The position numbers were made by a program, and so were the translations under genes. 17,514 nucleotides of DNA, taken from positions 1 through 17,514 of the forward strand of contig JBDSRX010000049.1 in assembly GCA_039929105.1 (NCBI GenBank), given 5' to 3'. This document shows, piece after piece, positions 13,652 to 17,514 of the stretch (positions are counted from its first letter, which is position 1; the number at the start of each line of letters is the position of its first letter). The notes beneath the pieces are model-generated. The model worked only from the letters and a program-made list of their open reading frames with translations. It had not been told where the DNA came from and made no database searches. This DNA comes from JBDSRX01 sp039929105. GTDB lineage: Bacteria; Patescibacteriota; Dojkabacteria; J137.

Positions 13652-14245
13652 ATGAAAGTTTTCAATATAATAAAAACACTTAATATCTCTGTTTCCATTC
13701 TAATTGCAGTACTAGCTTGCTTTATCCTAGTAATGCCTTCTATGCCAGAAATTGTTTTTGCGCTTAATAAAAATCAGTATGAAGGATATGCGTTTAACTC
13801 GGTTAAGACGTCTGAAGTATTGGGTGAGAAAGCTATGCTGCTTCCAGAAATCTCAAAAGACAATGTTTTAGTTATACCAAAGATTTATGTAAACGCAATA
13901 ATTAATGAAGGTGTGGACGAATCAACATTAAATCTCGGCATGTGGAGAAGACCAAACACTAGTATGCCTGATCTAGGAGGAAATACTGTTATTGCTGCAC
14001 ATAGATTTTTGCATACAGTTGGTTCCAATACATTTTACTTTTTAGATAAAATGACAACCGACGATGTTATTTTAGTCTATTGGAAAGGAGTAGAGTATGT
14101 TTATAAAGTTTATGAAGTTTCAGAAGCTATGCCTGAGCAAATTGAAATAGAATACAATACAAAAGACCCAATATTAACTTTATATACATGTGAACCATTA
14201 TGGACATCAGACAAAAGACTGGTAGTAAAAGCGAAACTTCAGTGA
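13652..14245 (+). CDS. Sortase (class D/E-like transpeptidase)
   Basis: 197 residues. One N-terminal membrane helix (about 10-30) is followed by a sortase domain (about 70-197). Catalytic residues are His117 in NTVIAAHRF, Cys180 in the TLYTC motif and Arg189 in SDKRLVV. It should cleave a sorting motif between Thr and the next residue and attach the protein to the cell wall or to another protein, on the outer membrane face. The upstream gene ends in LPSTS plus a membrane tail and is the obvious substrate; no other sorting signal is visible in the window. Class D or E is suggested by length and by TLYTCEP, but class cannot be fixed by eye. The stop TGA overlaps the GTG start of a small membrane peptide gene. 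No Shine-Dalgarno before the ATG. Confidence 0.93.
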   Translation: MKVFNIIKTLNISVSILIAVLACFILVMPSMPEIVFALNKNQYEGYAFNSVKTSEVLGEKAMLLPEISKDNVLVIPKIYVNAIINEGVDESTLNLGMWRRPNTSMPDLGGNTVIAAHRFLHTVGSNTFYFLDKMTTDDVILVYWKGVEYVYKVYEVSEAMPEQIEIEYNTKDPILTLYTCEPLWTSDKRLVVKAKLQ

Positions 14246-14346
14246 GTAAAAGAGAATTTAATTGGGAGCTTGCAAAACTTATATTTAGAGTAGGTCTTCT
14301 TATTCTTATTATTGTTTACATCTACCGACATTCTTATATCTGGTAA
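14242..14346 (+). CDS. Small membrane peptide, 34 aa, overlapping the sortase gene
   Basis: The frame begins with GTG at 14242 and overlaps the sortase TGA by four bases (GTGA), the classic arrangement for stop-start coupling. It ends with TAA at 14346, 2 nt before the stop of the opposing gene. The peptide starts VSKREFNWELAK, continues with a hydrophobic helix (LIFRVGLLILIIVYIY, about residues 13-28) and ends RHSYIW. A basic/polar start, one membrane span and a short tail suggest a single-pass membrane peptide, perhaps a partner of the sortase. Support is the overlap, the clean frame filling the whole gap and the membrane character. Without homologues it remains a prediction. Confidence 0.55.
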   Translation: MSKREFNWELAKLIFRVGLLILIIVYIYRHSYIW

Positions 14347-14348
14347 AG

Positions 14349-15863
14349 CTATTCCTTAACTAGTATAACTTCCGTATTATTTTCAAAAACAATCTTCCAA
14401 TCAGATTCTTGTCTTAAAACATTAACCAATCTAGAACTAGATTTCATTAATACAACTTCAATATTGTAATGGTTTAATACCTCTTTCCAATTTTTATTTA
14501 AATTTTCTATCTCAACATAATCTTTTAAAATAGAACCTTGAGAATCTTTCTCACAGTCCCATACTGCCATTCTTCCATCAATAAACCACTTTTTGTCTTG
14601 CATAACCCAAGATAAATATCCTCCCCAACCATAATCATTTAATATTCTTAATTTTGAATATTCAGGATGTTCATTTAAAAACTTTACAGCTTCGTAAGGA
14701 TAAGTATCATATTGAGTTTCGTTATTATGCAATGTTTTAAACCAAGTAATTGAATTAACTAATGCTCCAGAAATTATTAATAACATTAATAAATAAGGAA
14801 TAACTGTAAACATAGTTTTTAAATACTTCGAAATATCATCCTGTAGAATTTCTTTTTTAAAGTTTGTATAAAAGTAAAGAAATTCTAAACAGAATAGTAT
14901 CGAGAGTATAGGTGCAGCAACAAGAATGTATCTGACAGTAGATAATGAAAAAATACCAAAACTTAAAATTAAAGCAATCTTTAAATAATTAACCCTTTTA
15001 TTAAGAATCATTAAAACTAAAATTGCCGTAAACATTAAGAAAATCATTAATCCATATTCTTGTTTTAGATTTACAGAGGCCCATTCGCTAATATATGCAG
15101 AGTTTTGTGAGTTTAATAAATTATTTAAAACTTCTTGCCACGCATTTAATCCAAATGGATTTAATAAAGAAAGTGGAAGAGTTATTAATAAAAGTATTAC
15201 AAATTTTCTAACTTCAATTGCATACTTCTTAATATCCTTCCCCTCTGCATGATTAAATAAGTAAACAACTAGCTTTCCAATAGCAGCAACAATAAAGAAT
15301 CCAATGAGAGCATATCCAATTGCAAATCCACCATGTAAGTTTGGCCAAAGAATAAAAAGAATTATTAATCCTAAAATATCTTTTTTATTTAGAGTTTCGT
15401 AGTAGATCTTTATTAATCTATTAAAGAGAATAGAAATAAATACAAAACTTATTATTTGAGGTCTTATTGCTAAGAAGCCTATTAGAATTACATAAGAAAT
15501 AACCATAAAGAATAATCTCTTTATTAAGTTGACCCTAACCTTTTGTTGCTTTAAGAAATACTCGAAAGTCTTGTAGTTAAAGTAAACTCCCACAAGAGTT
15601 ATTAAAAAGAACACGAAAGAAATTCCAATTAAGCCAAATGTTTTTTGAATCCAATACATTAATACATCACTTAACCAAGAATGGTTTATCCATGTATAAG
15701 TAGAGCAGGTATAAGTTAAATTATTTATGAAAGCATTCTTTTCTAATATCTCTTTACCTAATCGCAAATGCCACCACATATCCGGATCCATCTTTATAGT
15801 TATAAATAAAGGGAGGATAGAGATAGTTGTTAATATTTTTAGTAGTTTTTTATACAGAATCAT
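14349..15863 (-). CDS. Polytopic membrane protein, GT-C-superfamily-like
   Basis: 504 residues with about ten or eleven membrane segments and a soluble C-terminal part (about 390-504). After helix 1 the first outer loop reads DPDMWWHLRLGKEIL, then STYTWINHSWLSDVLMYWI. This D-x-D-x-WWH-x-R-x-G layout with a later W-x-x-H-x-WL block marks a widespread uncharacterised family resembling GT-C glycosyltransferases. The C-terminal NDYGWGGYLSW and FIDGRMAVWD boxes are also typical of it. A role in building surface glycans is an inference from fold and topology. A perfect -10 TATAAT ends 8 nt before the ATG. Its stop faces the small peptide gene with 2 nt between them. Confidence 0.8.
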   Translation of the reverse strand: MILYKKLLKILTTISILPLFITIKMDPDMWWHLRLGKEILEKNAFINNLTYTCSTYTWINHSWLSDVLMYWIQKTFGLIGISFVFFLITLVGVYFNYKTFEYFLKQQKVRVNLIKRLFFMVISYVILIGFLAIRPQIISFVFISILFNRLIKIYYETLNKKDILGLIILFILWPNLHGGFAIGYALIGFFIVAAIGKLVVYLFNHAEGKDIKKYAIEVRKFVILLLITLPLSLLNPFGLNAWQEVLNNLLNSQNSAYISEWASVNLKQEYGLMIFLMFTAILVLMILNKRVNYLKIALILSFGIFSLSTVRYILVAAPILSILFCLEFLYFYTNFKKEILQDDISKYLKTMFTVIPYLLMLLIISGALVNSITWFKTLHNNETQYDTYPYEAVKFLNEHPEYSKLRILNDYGWGGYLSWVMQDKKWFIDGRMAVWDCEKDSQGSILKDYVEIENLNKNWKEVLNHYNIEVVLMKSSSRLVNVLRQESDWKIVFENNTEVILVKE

Positions 15864-15871
15864 TAATAGGG

Positions 15872-15900
15872 ATTATAATGTATTATGTAAGTAATCTGAA
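15872..15900 (-). promoter_or_regulatory. Promoter of the 504-residue membrane protein gene
   Basis: Minus strand: weak -35 TTCAGA (15900-15895), a 17-nt spacer and a perfect -10 TATAAT (15877-15872). Eight bases separate it from the ATG, predicting a leader of 0-2 nt. The divergent recombinase gene starts 60 nt away; its own promoter is not clear. Confidence 0.55.
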
Positions 15901-15923
15901 GGATATATACCTACCAAAATATT

Positions 15924-17036
15924 ATGAACGAAATTGGAAAAGATACAAAAGATAAACAATTCCAAATAGATAAATATTCTCTCCCATTAATAAATGAGTA
16001 CTTATCCGATTTGAGAAATAATAACTATTCGAGAGAAACTTTGGAGAGTTATACTCGTGATTTGCTAATATTTTCTTGTTTTCTTTCATACATTGATCTT
16101 ACTTTTGATCAAATTCAGAAAGATGAGATCTCTCGTTATAAAGGGTTTTTAAGAGATCAGAATTATTTACCAATACTTCATAGATACCAGGCAGGTAGAG
16201 AAATTACTGAGAAAGATGTAACAAAAAGTAAAGAAGATGTTTCAGAATTAAAGAAAGCTATGTACAAAGGTCAACTTTCTGATAATTCAGTAAATAGAAT
16301 GCTTTCTTCATTAAGATCATATTTTGTTTTTTTGACAGATAGAGATTACAAAACCAATTTCCCTTCCAGTGCAATAAAAATGATTAAAGCTGAAAAGAAA
16401 GAAAAGCAGGTCGCAGAATTGAGTGAACTTATTAATCTTATTGAAAGTCCATTTCAATACGAAGCTGATCCTGTTATAAAAGCAAGGAATCGAGCAATAC
16501 TAGAACTCATATTTAGTACTGGGATGAGAATTTCGGAAGTGGTAAATTTAAATAAAGATCAATTAAAAATTGTTGATAATAAAGTTACTGACGATAAAGC
16601 ATACATTTTAGGAAAAGGTAAAAAACAAAGATATGTTTATTTAACAGAGAGAGCAATTGAATTTGCTAATGAATACTTAGCTTTAAGACACGATGAATAT
16701 CCAGCAATGTTTGTACCTACAAAAGGAACAAGAATAGCTACAGATAATCCATATATAGTAAGGATTTCTCAGAATTATGTCCAAATGAAAATTAAAGAAT
16801 ATAGAACAAGATTAGGAATAGTAGTTCCAACATCTGCACATAGTTTAAGACATGGCTTTGCAACATATATTGCAGAAGAAGGAGCTAATCCAGCAGCAAT
16901 TCAGAAACTTTTGGGACATTCTTCTTTACAAACAACATCTAGATACGTGCACGCATCAGATAAATTTGCAGAAGATGCTCATAGAAAGTTTCATCCACTA
17001 CAAAATGACGAATTAAAAATTACGAATGAAGAATAA
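15924..17036 (+). CDS. Tyrosine recombinase, Xer-like
   Basis: 370 residues. The N-terminal SAM-like core-binding domain spans about 18-140 and the catalytic domain about 160-350. All catalytic residues are visible: Arg202 (STGMRISEV), Lys231 (GKGKKQRYV), His306 and Arg309 (HSLRHGFA), His332 (LLGHSSLQTT) and nucleophile Tyr341 (SRYVH). Xer enzymes resolve chromosome dimers at dif; a phage or integron-type integrase is less likely because the active-site spacing and ending are Xer-like. It is longer than the usual 300 residues. About 25 charged residues (92-116) are inserted in the core-binding domain before the SDNSVNRMLSSLRSYF helix, and there is a Lys/Asp-rich N-terminal tail. No dif-like 11-6-11 site was found nearby. 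Confidence 0.92.
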   Translation: MNEIGKDTKDKQFQIDKYSLPLINEYLSDLRNNNYSRETLESYTRDLLIFSCFLSYIDLTFDQIQKDEISRYKGFLRDQNYLPILHRYQAGREITEKDVTKSKEDVSELKKAMYKGQLSDNSVNRMLSSLRSYFVFLTDRDYKTNFPSSAIKMIKAEKKEKQVAELSELINLIESPFQYEADPVIKARNRAILELIFSTGMRISEVVNLNKDQLKIVDNKVTDDKAYILGKGKKQRYVYLTERAIEFANEYLALRHDEYPAMFVPTKGTRIATDNPYIVRISQNYVQMKIKEYRTRLGIVVPTSAHSLRHGFATYIAEEGANPAAIQKLLGHSSLQTTSRYVHASDKFAEDAHRKFHPLQNDELKITNEE

Positions 17037-17038
17037 CT

Positions 17039-17131
17039 AATGAAAGAATTAAAGTAATGAAAAAATGAAATGAATTATCAATTTGAGATTCTAATTGTCT
17101 TAATTACTTTCATTATTTTAATTTATTCATT
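17039..17131. repeat. Long inverted repeat after the recombinase gene
   Basis: Arms 17039-17062 and 17108-17131 pair over 24 positions with one mismatch and two G-U pairs, all AT-rich (core AATTAAAGTAATGAAA with TTTCATTATTTTAATT). The loop is 45 nt. It starts 3 nt after the recombinase stop and lies before the BI-1 gene. It could act as an mRNA 3' structure; no U tract follows, so termination is uncertain. Confidence 0.65.
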
Positions 17132-17198
17132 TGAGCGTGGATTCATTAAGAATTCATAATTCGGTGATAATATTTTTTTATATTTAAACAATATATTT

Positions 17199-17514
17199 AT
17201 GGAAACGACATCAGACAGATTAATGCAAACATCAAGTTCAGTATTCGGAAGCTTTATGGCACAGGTATATGGATGGATGGTATTAGGTTTATTTTTAACA
17301 TTTGGTGTGGCATTCGGAGTTGAATTTCTTGCAGAAAGAAACCAACAATTTTATGTATTTATTTCAATAGCTGCACCATTTGTTTTAATCGGACAATTAA
17401 TAATAGTACTAGTATTAGGATTTCTTGGTAGAAGAATGAATTCATTTGTAACAGCTGCGCTATTTTTAGTTTATTCCTTAACAATGGGAATATTTTTTGG
17501 AGTTTTATTCTTAG
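17199..17514 (+). CDS. Bax inhibitor-1 / YccA family membrane protein, N-terminal part
   Basis: 105 residues are visible before the window ends. A polar N terminus (METTSDRLMQTSSSVFGSFMAQVYGWM) leads into three hydrophobic segments (about 25-43, 50-74, 83-105). The opening FxxxVYxWMxxGLxxT and the later SxxTAALFLxYSLTMGIFFG are typical of BI-1 proteins such as YbhL/YccA. Members are six- or seven-span membrane proteins. Some are pH-sensitive calcium leak channels and others interact with FtsH; the role here is unknown. The ATG at 17199 fits family N termini. No Shine-Dalgarno and no convincing promoter precede it in the AT-rich gap after the long inverted repeat. Confidence 0.88.
   Translation, partial: METTSDRLMQTSSSVFGSFMAQVYGWMVLGLFLTFGVAFGVEFLAERNQQFYVFISIAAPFVLIGQLIIVLVLGFLGRRMNSFVTAALFLVYSLTMGIFFGVLFL

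Noticed and set aside
15924..17036. Phage or genomic-island integrase next to a tRNA attachment site
   Set aside because: The recombinase is more than 3 kb from the tRNA locus, its motifs are Xer-like, and no direct repeat of a tRNA 3' end was found.
1..17514. Recoded genetic code (TGA as Gly or Trp, as in some CPR lineages)
   Set aside because: TGA ends the sortase and GT-C genes at family-typical positions and no conserved gene reads through TGA.

Overview
The window is an AT-rich stretch of bacterial chromosome read with the standard code: TGA is used as a stop (for example by the sortase and a GT-C gene) and no long frame reads through it. Compact gene packing, many short genes of unknown family, a sortase with its surface substrate, one long Xer-type recombinase and cysteine-rich repeats of the C-x6-C-DGS-RD-C-x4-C kind all fit a small-genome bacterium of the Patescibacteria (CPR) type. 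That placement is inference; no rRNA or other marker in the window settles it.

Layout. Positions 1-8867 are entirely on the minus strand: a UvrD/PcrA-family helicase cut by the window edge, signal peptidase I (lepB), two coupled proteins of unknown family, a protein with two RNA polymerase alpha-CTD-like modules, elongation factor G (fusA), a large tyrosine-rich membrane-anchored protein, and a small membrane-anchored protein with three cysteine-rich repeats. Positions 8963-11897 are on the plus strand: a polytopic GT-C-type glycosyltransferase with a REP-like repeat inside its reading frame, and an unrecognised 369-residue protein. A DUF1801 gene and a composite tRNA locus follow on the minus strand. 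From 12732 the plus strand carries a DUF3494 ice-binding-type surface protein, a sortase and an overlapping 34-residue membrane peptide. A second polytopic GT-C-like protein (minus), a tyrosine recombinase (plus) and the start of a Bax-inhibitor-1 family gene (plus) close the window.

Three things stand out. First, at 12380-12573 an intact tRNA-Thr(CGT) sits inside the anticodon loop of a second tRNA gene. The inner tRNA is flanked by a perfect inverted repeat that lengthens its acceptor stem, and the outer tRNA also carries a REP-like insertion in its D-loop. Second, at least seven genes that lead transcription units have a -10-like hexamer ending 6-8 nt before the start codon and no Shine-Dalgarno sequence, which suggests mainly leaderless mRNAs. 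Third, the ice-binding-type protein ends in an LPSTS / hydrophobic / RR tail directly upstream of a sortase, which looks like a dedicated substrate-enzyme pair displaying the adhesin-like domain on the cell wall.

The stretch of more than 300 nt without a protein gene (12361-12731) holds the tRNA locus, a REP-like repeat and a likely promoter. Other gaps are short and are described under promoters, terminators and repeats.
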